A DNA stretch of 64,000 nt from Candidatus Fukatsuia symbiotica (GCF_003122425.1 NZ_CP021659.1:62001-126000); one strand, 5' to 3'. Positions 20,246 to 28,097 are shown, counted from the stretch's first letter. Translations and numbers: made by a program. Notes: a model not told the origin generated them from the sequence alone.

Positions 20246-20791
20246 CTACTGGATAAGCAACTGGCTTAGTCGGTTATAAGCCCCCTGTAAGGCCACTTTA
20301 TCCTTGCATTGATGCGCCCAGTGGGTGAAATCGGTGAGGTATTGTTCTGGGGTGCGTGCAGCGGTGGGCTTCGTTTGTGGGGTCCCCTTGTTTTCTTGCT
20401 GCTTGTAAGCTTCGGTGTCGGCATCTTTGGCATCATCAATCGCAAACAGGCCGTTCAGGCAGTACTTGCGCGCGTAGGAGCTGGTTGCCCCGGTCAGCTG
20501 TGCCGCATCCATGCCTTTTTTGTTCAATTCTTCCCGTGCAATTGCGGAGGCCTGAAACGAATTTTCACCGTCCGTCAAGGTTGCAGTCGCTTTGACGTAA
20601 TAGCGATCGCCCATTTGTACGATTTCATCACTTATTGATAAAAACAGGTCGCCCAGCAGCGGTTTAACGCCTTCCAAAATGTCTTCACAGCTGCGGTAGT
20701 GGTATTTGCCAAAGGTATTATATTGATTTTTCGGTGCATTGAGTTCACGTTGAATAGTCGCTAGCTTAAGATAAAATGCTTTATTCTCCAT
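20246..20791 (-). CDS. erf: ERF-family single-strand annealing recombinase
   Basis: A 181-residue P22 Erf-like annealase. MENKAFYLKLATIQRELNAPKNQYN followed by GKYHYRSCEDILEGVKPLL and TGATSSYARKYCLNGLFAIDDAKD are ERF/Redβ-type signatures. I use the ATG at 20791 because GAGG lies seven bases upstream; eight residues are added by an earlier start at 20815. It overlaps the preceding phage gene by 11 bases. Confidence 0.9.
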   Translation of the reverse strand: MENKAFYLKLATIQRELNAPKNQYNTFGKYHYRSCEDILEGVKPLLGDLFLSISDEIVQMGDRYYVKATATLTDGENSFQASAIAREELNKKGMDAAQLTGATSSYARKYCLNGLFAIDDAKDADTEAYKQQENKGTPQTKPTAARTPEQYLTDFTHWAHQCKDKVALQGAYNRLSQLLIQ

Positions 20792-21086
20792 AATAGACCT
20801 CATTGTATTCATCACGGTGGTAGAGCCGTTCTTTGGCTAACATCCACTTTGCTTTTGAGATAAAAATGCTGAAAAATGCCTCATCGAGGTCATCGGGTTC
20901 AGTGTCAGCCAAGGCGAGGGACAAAGCCTCACTATCAAAATGGGGCAATTTTTTAAAGAGCTGGGCGATGTGGTCAAAGGTGAAGTATTTGTCCCACTCT
21001 TCCGCCTGTTGATTAATGTTGTGCCAATCTTGATCACTGAAGGTGTTCATTATTTTTCGTGCTTCAATAAGCGTCTCGGGTGTCAT
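20781..21086 (-). CDS. Phage early protein of unknown function
   Basis: A 101-residue, acidic, helical protein (TFSDQDWHNINQQAEEWDKY, DTEPDDLDEAFFSIFISKAKW) of unrecognised family. It is translationally coupled at both ends: its ATG overlaps the stop of a 43-residue ORF and its end overlaps erf. Genes in this position in lambdoid phages (between N and the recombination genes) are often host-takeover or DNA-metabolism modifiers. Confidence 0.7.
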   Translation of the reverse strand: MTPETLIEARKIMNTFSDQDWHNINQQAEEWDKYFTFDHIAQLFKKLPHFDSEALSLALADTEPDDLDEAFFSIFISKAKWMLAKERLYHRDEYNEVYYGE

Positions 21087-21214
21087 GCCAGTCGCCCTCT
21101 GCTTTTACAATACGCTTGAGACATGCGGGCATAGCCCCGCTCGCTGTTAAGGAAAACTCGCTTCACACCGTTGATCATGATGATTAATGCGTTATCTTGG
21201 ATAGTAAAAATCAT
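21083..21214 (-). CDS. 43-residue phage early peptide
   Basis: ATG at 21214 after GAGGTGAACC; begins MIFTIQDNALIIMINGVKRV and ends with TGA overlapping the next ATG (ATGA). The start likewise overlaps the stop of the 44-residue ORF upstream. The coupling on both sides makes real translation likely. No family recognised. Confidence 0.6.
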   Translation of the reverse strand: MIFTIQDNALIIMINGVKRVFLNSERGYARMSQAYCKSRGRLA

Positions 21215-21345
21215 GGTTCACCTCGTTGGTTGAGTGTTTTTTTTAGCCAGATAAAAAGGTCAATGAATTGATTGCGTTTGGGTTTTTCCGCAGGCGTGCT
21301 GTAAGGCCATAGGGTGATACGGTGTTCGCTTAAAAAATCGTTCAT
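21211..21345 (-). CDS. 44-residue phage early peptide
   Basis: ATG at 21345 after AAAGGTGAACA; begins MNDFLSEHRITLWPYSTPAE and contains a Lys/Trp-rich C-terminal helix (DLFIWLKKTLNQRGEP). The TGA overlaps the next ATG (ATGA). The ORF is short but has a clean ribosome site and coupling. Function unknown. Confidence 0.6.
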   Translation of the reverse strand: MNDFLSEHRITLWPYSTPAEKPKRNQFIDLFIWLKKTLNQRGEP

Positions 21346-21381
21346 TGTTCACCTTTGTGGGTTAATTCAATAACGCCCCTG

Positions 21382-21705
21382 CTAAGCAGAAGCGGTGATA
21401 ACTTTGTTTGTCCTGCGGGTTCCTCGAACCGAAAATAACCAGGCTCTTGGCATCAGCCGGTTGTACAGGCTGTCCTGTGGCTTTTTACGTAAAGGAAAGG
21501 TCGTCGCTAGAGCAATCGCCCGATCTACCTCTGAGCGAGGTTGAGCACGCGCTATTTTTTCGTGATGGCCCACTCTCCGACCAAGGCTGTTTTCGATCGC
21601 TTCGCGAGAGATAGCCTGTGCTTTACGGCGTTGATGTCTGCGGTATTTGGCATTACCGCCATACGTTGCCTTGCGTCTCGATGGCTTGTAAATAATCGTT
21701 GCCAT
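21382..21705 (-). CDS. N: N transcription antitermination protein (P22 N type)
   Basis: 107 residues. Its N-terminal GNAKYRRHQRRKAQAISRE closely resembles the arginine-rich boxB-binding motif of phage P22 N (NAKTRRHERRRKLAIERD). N binds boxB RNA and, with NusA and other host factors, makes RNA polymerase ignore terminators in the early operons. A GGAGG site precedes the ATG. Just upstream on the same transcript lies a nut site with a GACAA boxB loop, the exact type recognised by P22 N, which supports the call. Confidence 0.9.
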   Translation of the reverse strand: MATIIYKPSRRKATYGGNAKYRRHQRRKAQAISREAIENSLGRRVGHHEKIARAQPRSEVDRAIALATTFPLRKKPQDSLYNRLMPRAWLFSVRGTRRTNKVITASA

Positions 21706-21779
21706 AACTTACCTCCGATTGATTTCTGGATAAGCTGGTGACACAACCTATTCAGAAACCAACGGGTGAACGCAAGGGT

Positions 21780-21821
21780 GCACTTTGTCAGTGCTACCAA
21801 ACTCCAAATTGTTAAAGAGCA
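21780..21821 (-). promoter_or_regulatory. nutL site (boxA and boxB) for N antitermination
   Basis: On the leftward transcript, boxA TGCTCTTTAACA (21821-21810) is identical to the rRNA-type boxA. It is followed 15 bases later by boxB GCACTGACAAAGTGC (21794-21780), a five-base-pair stem with a GACAA pentaloop as in P22. It sits between PL and the N gene, where nutL belongs. Confidence 0.93.
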
Positions 21822-21923
21822 TCCGCCTGAGCGGGGTAAAGCGGGTATTCTATTTCGCGAATCATTCCGATTTTCATACGCCTCGGACGGCTACTTCATG
21901 GGCTTTCCTTGCCTGCTTCGCGT

Positions 21924-21977
21924 TGGTACATAATGTTTCTTTTTGATACATTATGTACCAATAAAGTACATTGTCAA
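21924..21977 (-). promoter_or_regulatory. PL promoter and left operators
   Basis: Leftward promoter with -35 TTGACA (21977-21972) and -10 CATAAT (21955-21950), 16 bases apart. A 17-bp operator TGTAC-N7-GTACA at 21954-21970 lies within the promoter, the same design as the operators on the other side of cI. A 13-base inverted repeat (arms 21924-21936 and 21948-21960) adds a second possible binding arrangement. Confidence 0.88.
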
Positions 21978-21981
21978 GCAC

Positions 21982-22005
21982 AAAAAAACCCGCATAAAGC
22001 GGGTT
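21982..22005 (-). terminator. Terminator after cI
   Basis: AACCCGC-TTTAT-GCGGGTT followed by seven T on the minus strand, 18 bases past the repressor stop codon. Confidence 0.9.
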
Positions 22006-22023
22006 AATTTCATAAAAATTTAG

Positions 22024-22701
22024 TTAGCGCTTATAACGTCTTGGTTTACCAGAAAAAATTACAGTCCCAATTATTGAACAATTACCGTTTATTTTGATGT
22101 ATTGCTCTGGCCAATTTTTGTTTAAGGCTTTGAGGTATTTTTTCCCACTGTCTTCTACAAGTCGTTTAAACGTGGCTTCGGATGAATCAATACATAAAGC
22201 AACAACATCGTCACCATGAACCGGTGCCACTTCGGGATCCACAAAAATCATATCCCCGGGTTTGTATTCATCAATCATTGAATCACCTATAACTCGTAGA
22301 ATGTACGTCATTTTTCCACAAGGAATTGGGCATGAATACTTTTCTGTCAAGCTCAAATCCACCTCCGTATGATTGATTTCAGTCCATGCTCCTGCTTGTA
22401 CCCAAGAGATAATCGGGATCATCCTTATCTCAAAATTTATGGTCGATATGTCTTGGAAGGTAGCAGTATCAGTAGCCAGGTGTTCTTTATCTAGCCAACC
22501 TACAGGTAAAGAAAAACATTTTTCAATATGGCGCGCCAAATCATCCCCAATCTTTTTAGTGGGATTTTTGCCGATAATACGACTTATTTGTGTCGCTTCA
22601 CGGTCAAGCAGCATCGAAAAGGATTTATTTCCGCCCGTGCTATCACGTAGCTTTCTAGCGTTATCTTGCCTGATTTTATCATTAGTTTTCATGCTTACCA
22701 T
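22024..22701 (-). CDS. cI: CI-type phage repressor, LexA/S24 family
   Basis: 225 residues. An N-terminal helix-turn-helix (about 12-70) is followed by a self-cleaving S24 domain: cleavage site Ala103-Gly104 in VQAGAW, catalytic Ser141 (GDSMID) and Lys179 (ATFKRL). All three are intact, so RecA-stimulated autocleavage and induction should be possible. Two starts are close, ATG 22701 and ATG 22692; the inner one follows GGTAAG. It probably binds the TGTAC-N7-GTACA sites on both sides of the gene, maintaining lysogeny and its own level. Confidence 0.93.
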   Translation of the reverse strand: MVSMKTNDKIRQDNARKLRDSTGGNKSFSMLLDREATQISRIIGKNPTKKIGDDLARHIEKCFSLPVGWLDKEHLATDTATFQDISTINFEIRMIPIISWVQAGAWTEINHTEVDLSLTEKYSCPIPCGKMTYILRVIGDSMIDEYKPGDMIFVDPEVAPVHGDDVVALCIDSSEATFKRLVEDSGKKYLKALNKNWPEQYIKINGNCSIIGTVIFSGKPRRYKR

Positions 22702-22710
22702 TCAACTATA

Positions 22711-22777
22711 TGTACTGATAAGGTACAAGGGTCTTGAAGATTCATTTAAATAGTGCATAATGTATCCTGTAGGTACA
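22711..22777 (+). promoter_or_regulatory. PR promoter and right operators
   Basis: Two operators, TGTACTGATAAGGTACA (22711-22727) and TGTATCCTGTAGGTACA (22761-22777), flank the rightward promoter with -35 TTGAAG (22734-22739) and -10 CATAAT (22756-22761). The predicted cro leader is only about 11 bases, with AGG as a minimal ribosome site. The cI promoter should read the other way from the same region. Confidence 0.85.
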
Positions 22778-22778
22778 A

Positions 22779-23027
22779 ATGAAAGAGTATTGGAACAACC
22801 TGACTAAATCAGAACAGCTTGCTCTTGCTAGACATGTTGGCAGCAGTACAGAGTATTTGAGGCTCGTCTTCAACGGCTACAAGAAAGCAGGCTTTTCTCT
22901 TGCTAAAAGGCTAGAAGGAGTCACTCAGGGTGGAGTTACCAAAAATCAACTCCGTCCAGATATCTACGAAAATTTTACTATTAAGTTACAAGCTGAAGAA
23001 TTACCAATAAAAAAGCAATACACATAG
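22779..23027 (+). CDS. cro: Cro/YdaS-type repressor
   Basis: An 82-residue helix-turn-helix protein (LTKSEQLALARHVGSSTEYLRLVFNG, then GGVTKNQLRPDIYENF) of the YdaS/Cro type. The position, divergent from cI and first in the rightward operon, identifies it as the Cro analogue that shuts off cI and early transcription. It starts directly downstream of the PR operators. Confidence 0.88.
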   Translation: MKEYWNNLTKSEQLALARHVGSSTEYLRLVFNGYKKAGFSLAKRLEGVTQGGVTKNQLRPDIYENFTIKLQAEELPIKKQYT

Positions 23028-23166
23028 GAAACTTTAATTTATTCCATCAAGCAAACTCATTAACACACCAGAAAAGAGTACTGGATGGGAAACGAAGAAA
23101 GGCCTAGCACAAGCAACTATCACACAATTTGAGCATAAACATAACTACAGAGGCAGCACTGATATT

Positions 23167-23612
23167 ATGGAAAAACGCGAACTAATTAATCAAATGTGTG
23201 AGCGTATTGAAGGCGGGAGAAGTGTAGCGGCGGCTTATCTTGGTATGCCGGAATCCAAGTTTAACAATCGGTTATACGAAAGCAAAGGCTGTCGATTCTT
23301 TAGCATTGATGAGCTATTGGCCTTGCAAACATTGAGTCAGTCAACGTTAGTTGCAGAGTATTTTGCCGAGCGGTCAGATGCCTTGGTTGTTCCTATTCCC
23401 TCCGCCGGTGATGTCGACGCGGTAGAACTACACCATATGGGATTACATACCACGGTGAAACGCAGTGCTGTCGACCAGTTAATTCTTGATGCGATTAGGG
23501 AGCACGGGGGATTAATGAACAAGCCCAACAGAAAATTCTGGATGCTCACCGTAAACACATCGCAACACGAGACGGTGAAGTTCGCGCCACGCTGCAGGTT
23601 TACAGTAAGTAA
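23167..23612 (+). pseudogene. CII-like phage activator (YmfL type), single-base frameshift
   Basis: The first 116 codons encode a YmfL/CII-type regulator with an HTH region (VAAAYLGMPESKFNNRLYESKGCRFFSIDEL) and the LHHMGLHTTVKRSAVDQLILDAIRE block. In the G run at 23506-23510 the frame is lost. Adding one G restores the expected end, INEQAQQKILDAHRKHIATR and on to VYSK, stopping at 23612. As written, translation would instead run out of frame to 23664. Either a sequencing undercall or a true lesion that would bias the phage against the CII-dependent lysogeny pathway. Confidence 0.8.
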
Positions 23613-23666
23613 AAACACCGCGACTGCGGACCAGGCAGTCGCCCTACACAAACACACGGAGTGATG

Positions 23667-24371
23667 ATGAACCCATTATCAAACGCAGTCAACCCCAGCA
23701 TGGGGAGTCGAGAGATAGCCGATTTAGTGGAGTCTCGTCACGACAATGTGAAAAGAGCCATTGAGCGCTTGGTTGAAAAGGGGATTATCAGACTTCCTCC
23801 AATGGAGGAGGTTAAAAATCAATCAGACCAATACGTTTTTGAATACAGGGTAGGTAAACGTGATAGCTATGTGGTGGTCGCCCAACTCTCCCCTGAATTT
23901 ACCGCCCGCGTAGTCGATCGTTGGCAGCAACTGGAAGAGAAAGCGGCCTACTCGTTTTTACCGGTCGATTATTTATCAGCCTTGAAAACATTAACGCAAG
24001 AGGTTGAGCGACGCCAACGGCTAGAAAACCCGTTAGCACGGGCTGCCCCTAAGATAGATTTCGCCGACCGTGTGAGCGAAGCCAGTGGCATTCTGGTGGG
24101 CAATTTTGCCAAGCTGATGGGCCTTCGTCCCAACAAATTGTTTGTTTGGTTACGCAAAAATCACGTGCTAATGGGTATTCCTTCTCGCAGAAATGTGCCT
24201 CGACAGGAGTACCTGGAGCGGGACTATTTCACCTTCAGAGAAACGCCCATCGAGACGGAGCACGGGATGAAAATCACCTTCACCCCGCTACTGACCGGCA
24301 AGGGTCAAGCGTGGCTAACAAAAAAGCTGCGTGAAGCAGGCTTACTGAAAACGATCACAAACGCGGCATAG
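23667..24371 (+). CDS. Rha-family regulator with KilAC-type C-terminus
   Basis: 234 residues from the ATG at 23667 (GGAG five bases upstream; ATG 23664 is also possible). The N-terminal Rha domain (GSREIADLVESRHDNVKRAIERL, then YVVVAQLSPEFTARVVDRWQQLEE) is joined to a KilAC-like antirepressor domain (ILVGNFAKLMGLRPNKLFVWLRKNHVLM, then TPLLTGKGQAWLTKKL). It is the only Rha gene in the rightward operon. Confidence 0.87.
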   Translation: MNPLSNAVNPSMGSREIADLVESRHDNVKRAIERLVEKGIIRLPPMEEVKNQSDQYVFEYRVGKRDSYVVVAQLSPEFTARVVDRWQQLEEKAAYSFLPVDYLSALKTLTQEVERRQRLENPLARAAPKIDFADRVSEASGILVGNFAKLMGLRPNKLFVWLRKNHVLMGIPSRRNVPRQEYLERDYFTFRETPIETEHGMKITFTPLLTGKGQAWLTKKLREAGLLKTITNAA

Positions 24372-24381
24372 GGAATAGACA

Positions 24382-25260
24382 ATGAGTATGAAATTAATGA
24401 CACACGCCATGAGTATCAAAGTGGGGAATCCGCTGAGAAAACTGATTTTACTCAAATTGGCTGATAATGCCAACGACCAAGGCGAATGCTGGCCGTCAGT
24501 GCCCTATATCGCTCATCAGTGTGAAATGACAGATCGCTCGGTACAAAAACATCTTCACCAGTTGGCAGTAGACGGCTTGCTGTGGATTGAATATCGTAAA
24601 AATGAGCAGGGCGTGAATAAATCGAATGTTTATCATTTGACGTTAAACAATGCCCCAAAAGTGAAGGGTGAAAATAAGTCACCCGGGGAGGATACAGGTT
24701 CACCTCCTGGTGAATCAAGAACGCTGGGTGGAGTATCTGGCACACGGGGTAGCGCATCTGGAACACCAGGAAGGGGTGAATCAGGAACACCCAGAATTAG
24801 TCATTCTTTTGAACCAGTCATAGAACCTGTCATAGAACCTAACACCCCAACTGCGAGCAAAATTTGTGCAATCAAAGTCGATGAGTGTCCTGCCAAGCGA
24901 GAAGACCCCATCCCCCACCCTGACTGTTTTCCTGCTCAGCGTAATTCCCCTCACGTTGACACTCAGACCAGCCTAGCGAGCCGTTACGCCTTCGAAGGGA
25001 AGATAATCCGCCTGACCCCGCAAGATTTCGACAGCTGGCAAACGCTATTCCCGCATTTGGACTTGGTCTACGAGCTGACACGATTGGATTTAGAGTTTCG
25101 TCACGACACGCCTAAAAGCTGGTTTTGCACCGCCAGTCAGAAACTGAATTACCAGAACAAACGGGCAGTGGATGGCACCACCTTCAAACGGGTTTCTGGC
25201 GACCGCTTCGCCAAAAAAGACTACGGCACCACGGTATTTCCGGCGTGGATGGAAGGGTAA
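24382..25260 (+). CDS. Phage replication initiator, O-like, with winged-helix N-terminus
   Basis: 292 residues. The N-terminal winged helix (about 15-75: NPLRKLILLKLADNANDQGECWPS, MTDRSVQKHLHQLAVDGLL) binds the origin in O-type initiators. A Gly/Ser/Thr linker (about 95-140) is encoded by imperfect 21-bp repeats that may be the origin itself. The C-terminal part (LTPQDFDSWQTLFPHLDL, then SWFCTASQKLNYQ) should contact the helicase loader encoded next. It starts at 24382 after AGGGAATAGACA. Confidence 0.85.
   Translation: MSMKLMTHAMSIKVGNPLRKLILLKLADNANDQGECWPSVPYIAHQCEMTDRSVQKHLHQLAVDGLLWIEYRKNEQGVNKSNVYHLTLNNAPKVKGENKSPGEDTGSPPGESRTLGGVSGTRGSASGTPGRGESGTPRISHSFEPVIEPVIEPNTPTASKICAIKVDECPAKREDPIPHPDCFPAQRNSPHVDTQTSLASRYAFEGKIIRLTPQDFDSWQTLFPHLDLVYELTRLDLEFRHDTPKSWFCTASQKLNYQNKRAVDGTTFKRVSGDRFAKKDYGTTVFPAWMEG
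24712..24795 (+). repeat. Four imperfect 21-bp repeats inside the initiator gene, candidate phage origin
   Basis: Units at 24712, 24733, 24754 and 24775 encode ESRTLGG, VSGTRGS, ASGTPGR and GESGTPR. Lambda carries its origin as iterons within gene O at the matching position. The repeats are both protein linker and possible protein-binding DNA. No AT-rich melting region was clear beside them. Confidence 0.5.
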
Positions 25261-25264
25261 TGTG

Positions 25265-26137
25265 ATGAATGTCATTGAAAAAATAGAAAATTCGCGTCAG
25301 CAGCAAGACCTCACTTTTCTTGAAGACCGGTTGAAAAGTGCCCGTGCCCCGCTGAAGGAAATAGCAGGGGTTCGGGTTGATGTAGCAGAGGTCCTCTGCC
25401 CACAACACGGGGCTTTTGAACAACGCTGTCGAACCCTGCAGGGCTTTGCCAACGTGCAACAGAAAACGGACTGTCCGGCGTGTTTACACGAAAAAATCAC
25501 CGTATTGAAAAAGAATATCGCCTCAGACCAGCAGCGAAATCAGGCCCAATTGATTAAAAATTTGCTGAGCCAGACGGGTATCCCTGCGCGCTTTACCACT
25601 GCCAGTTTTGAGTCTTATCAGCCGATTAATGCTGAATCCTTACGTTGCCAGAAGGTATGCCAGGCCTATGCACAAAAATGGCATGAGCGTTTAGCGCAAG
25701 GCGGTGGGTTGGTGATGTGCGGCAAACCCGGGACAGGAAAAAATCATCTGGCGGTTGCGATTGCTAAACACATCATTACGACACACCACGCCTCGGTTGT
25801 TCTGACATCCGCGCTACGTATTACTCGAGAGGTCAAGAGCACCTGGGCGAAAGACGCCACCCAAACCGAATCCGAGGTGATTAAGCACTACACCGGTGTC
25901 GACATGTTGATTATCGATGAAATCGGTGTGCAGTTTGGCAGTGAGGCGGAAAAGCTGATTTTATTTGAAATCATCAACACCCGCTATGAAAACATGAAAC
26001 CGACGCTGCTGCTGAGCAATTTGCCGAAAGAAGACTTAACGACTTACCTCGGTGAGCGAGTACTGGACAGAATGAACGAAGGTGGCGGTTGTACCTTGGC
26101 GTTTACCTGGGAGAGTTATCGAGCCAGAGCCGTGTAA
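25265..26137 (+). CDS. DnaC-like helicase loader
   Basis: A 290-residue AAA+ ATPase similar to E. coli DnaC: Walker A GKPGTGKNHLA (the same GKN variant as DnaC), Walker B MLIIDEIG, sensor LLLSNLP and arginine finger region GERVLDRM. The N-terminal half has four Cys (CPQHGAFEQRC and CPACL) that may bind zinc. It presumably loads host DnaB at the phage origin in the role of lambda P. The start ATG at 25265 follows AAGGG and lies just after the O-like stop; an earlier in-frame codon at 25172 would overlap that gene. Confidence 0.92.
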   Translation: MNVIEKIENSRQQQDLTFLEDRLKSARAPLKEIAGVRVDVAEVLCPQHGAFEQRCRTLQGFANVQQKTDCPACLHEKITVLKKNIASDQQRNQAQLIKNLLSQTGIPARFTTASFESYQPINAESLRCQKVCQAYAQKWHERLAQGGGLVMCGKPGTGKNHLAVAIAKHIITTHHASVVLTSALRITREVKSTWAKDATQTESEVIKHYTGVDMLIIDEIGVQFGSEAEKLILFEIINTRYENMKPTLLLSNLPKEDLTTYLGERVLDRMNEGGGCTLAFTWESYRARAV

Positions 26138-26173
26138 CAAAAATCAACCGGCGCCAGTAGAGACAGATGAAAC

Positions 26174-26536
26174 ATGAATGAATATCGAATAGTGCTGCCT
26201 TACCCGCCGACAGTGAATACCTATTGGCGACATGCCAGAGGCCGACATTACATCAGCAAACAGGGCAGGCAGTACCGTACCGAGGTTATTGCGTTAATTG
26301 CACGTAAGGGGCTTACCCTGTGCCTAAAAAGCAAACTTCGTGTCAAGGTACGAGTTCATGTCCCAGACCGCAGGAAACGCGATTTAGATAATCTGCTAAA
26401 GGCACCGTTGGATGCCTTGGTACACGCGGGCATGATTGCCGATGACAGTGTGATTGATGACCTGCACATCATTCGGGGTGAACAGGTGCAAGGCGGCAGG
26501 AGGGAGATAATCATAACGGAACAGGAGGCAGCATGA
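26174..26536 (+). CDS. rusA: RusA Holliday-junction resolvase
   Basis: A 120-residue dimeric endonuclease that cuts four-way junctions. It matches E. coli RusA, with LPYPPTVNTYWRH at the start and the catalytic Asp70, Asp72 (RRKRDLDNLLKAPLDAL) and Asp91 (IADDSVIDD) in place. It overlaps the next gene by four bases (ATGA). In lambdoid phages RusA is typically just before Q, as here. Confidence 0.95.
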   Translation: MNEYRIVLPYPPTVNTYWRHARGRHYISKQGRQYRTEVIALIARKGLTLCLKSKLRVKVRVHVPDRRKRDLDNLLKAPLDALVHAGMIADDSVIDDLHIIRGEQVQGGRREIIITEQEAA

Positions 26537-27009
26537 ACGTCACACAACTTAGGCTCAATAATGAGCAGTATCACTGGGTTAACAGCTGGCTGGAACGCTG
26601 GGGAGCCTGGGTATACAGCGGTCGATTGGAGAAGCCACAGAGTAGCCTCATCGCCCACTGTATGGCGACAAAAAAGCCGCAAGCAAGTCCTACCAGGCCA
26701 ATGTGTAATGATGATGACGGGTTGTTGATTTCTCGGGTCGTGGATACGGTGATACCGGTGGATAACCAGGCTTTTGGCATCCTGCTCAGTTACTACGTAC
26801 AACGCCTTTCCCGCTATTCGATAGCGGCTTATAGTCAGAAAGTCGCCATCCCTCGTAATATCAGCACACGAGGAGGCAACCGCTTTAAAACCCCCTCACT
26901 GGCTACCTGTCGTAGAGAAGTCGACCAGATACTAGAGGAAAGTCTATATCTACTCCATCCTTCCCTCGAACAGGCATTTAAATGTCGCAAACGTGTCGGT
27001 AAAATTTAA
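26533..27009 (+). CDS. Late-gene antiterminator, Q-like
   Basis: A 158-residue protein starting with a GGAGG site and overlapping rusA (ATGA). The position after rusA and before a strong terminator is that of Q. LNNEQYHWVNSWLERWGAWV at the start and RREVDQILEESLYLLHP at the end resemble DUF1133/AntitermQ proteins, and the C-terminal half is basic as expected for an RNA-polymerase/DNA binder. The late operon it would control is missing from the window. Confidence 0.72.
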   Translation: MNVTQLRLNNEQYHWVNSWLERWGAWVYSGRLEKPQSSLIAHCMATKKPQASPTRPMCNDDDGLLISRVVDTVIPVDNQAFGILLSYYVQRLSRYSIAAYSQKVAIPRNISTRGGNRFKTPSLATCRREVDQILEESLYLLHPSLEQAFKCRKRVGKI

Positions 27010-27102
27010 AAAGTGGCGTAATGCTATTGACTGAAAAGAGCAAATGAGCAATGATTGCAGGGTACCCTGCCGTGTCTATGTATTGATAACGAACAACCGT
27101 AA

Positions 27103-27135
27103 AACCCTGACCTTCGCTGTCGGGGTTTTTGTTTT
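27103..27135 (+). terminator. Terminator downstream of Q (late-operon tR' position)
   Basis: AACCCTGAC and GTCGGGGTT pair around a seven-base loop, followed by TTTGTTTTT. In lambdoid phages Q acts at such a terminator between PR' and the lysis genes. Here no lysis gene follows. The rest of 27010-27373 shows no gene I can support. Confidence 0.82.
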
Positions 27136-27373
27136 TGCATTTGACGAAAAAGATATTTGGGATTATCCCGCCCATAGCCGTAAAATTGGCAGCAGGGATT
27201 GGAACTCCGAATATCTACAAAGGCACACATCACGCTAGACGTGGTTTTTTACGTGTAAACCTTGTAGAACAGTCAATGATGAGTAGGATGGATCAACCGA
27301 AAGGAGGTTAACCGGGTTCCTTTGTAGCCAGTAACACTAACCCCGTTCTCCACCATAAGGGAGGAGTGGGTCT

Positions 27374-27595
27374 CTAGTTGTTGATTTCATCTTTTTTTGG
27401 CTCAGAAGGTGTAGTTTGCTGTACGGCAGGTTTTTTCTCAGTGCATATTTTAGGTGGACTGGGCATGAAAGGAGTTTGAGGCTCCCACCAACGATTACAA
27501 TCCTCAGGGGATGAAGGATATTTTCCAGAAGCCCAAACAAGTGTTGGCAGTAATAGAATGGGTAATATTTTTAAGAAAATATTTATATGTTTCAT
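27374..27595 (-). CDS. Small exported Pro-rich protein, unknown
   Basis: 73 residues with a textbook signal peptide (MKHINIFLKILPILLLPTLV, cleavage after WA). The mature part is short, Pro/Lys-rich and has two Cys (PEDCNRWW and PKICTEKK) that could form one disulfide. AAGG lies eight bases before the ATG at 27595. No homologue is known to me. It lies just outside the prophage-type genes and reads toward them. Confidence 0.6.
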   Translation of the reverse strand: MKHINIFLKILPILLLPTLVWASGKYPSSPEDCNRWWEPQTPFMPSPPKICTEKKPAVQQTTPSEPKKDEINN

Positions 27596-27870
27596 TTGAT
27601 TACCTTATAGTTTAGATTGATGTTATTGGATATAGACGAGTTTGTTATCGCTCATTAAGGGTAATCAAAACAACAATCATTTTCCTCGTTAATTTTTCTT
27701 GATGGTTAATCATTTAAACTAATTGCTTACTCCTTGTTTCAAGGACTGCGTATCATGTGACTTCAACCATGAGCTGATCTTACGTCCTTTTTTCTTTACA
27801 TCATCACATCAAGGCGTTGTAGGGTGTCTGTCTCTTAGTCACAAATCCCTCACCTTTCTACAAAAATTAT

Positions 27871-27893
27871 TGTAATCAATTCAATTGATTACA
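27871..27893. repeat. 23-bp near-perfect palindrome
   Basis: TGTAATCAATT and AATTGATTACA around one C. The same TGTAATCAA core occurs at the ends of the 27937-28042 element, so it may be the join of two element ends. Apart from these repeats, 27596-28097 shows no gene. Confidence 0.6.
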
Positions 27894-27936
27894 GCGACTT
27901 TATTCATCGATGTACAAAATAAACCCAGAAAGATGA

Positions 27937-28042
27937 TATAGCGGTACGGTGTAATTTTGATTACATAATGGATACCATTCGGTATCCATATACGGCACTG
28001 CTCATCTTTATGGTGTAATCAAAATAGAATCGTTCTGCTATA
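27937..28042. repeat. MITE-like inverted-repeat element (106 bp), degenerate family 3 type
   Basis: Starts TATAGC and ends GCTATA, with long imperfect arms (TTTTGATTACA on the left, TGTAATCAAAA on the right) and an internal GGATACC/GGTATCC hairpin. The outer TATAGC ends are shared with the 104-bp elements at 31207 and 32929. No coding potential. Confidence 0.6.
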
Positions 28043-28097
28043 ACGAATCTTGCCATCACGCTAAGTAAGTATTAAGCATAAAGAGAGTGAGCCTCTT

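Noticed and set aside
23056-23084. Possible nutR (boxA-like CTCATTAACAC and a CCAG/CTGG hairpin)
   Set aside because: The hairpin has a nine-base loop and no GACAA; too weak beside the clear nutL.
27129-27311. 60-codon + strand ORF after the late-operon terminator (MFLHLTKKIFGIIPPIAVKL and on)
   Set aside because: It starts inside the terminator T-run and has no good ribosome site or known lysis-gene motif; not enough to call a holin.
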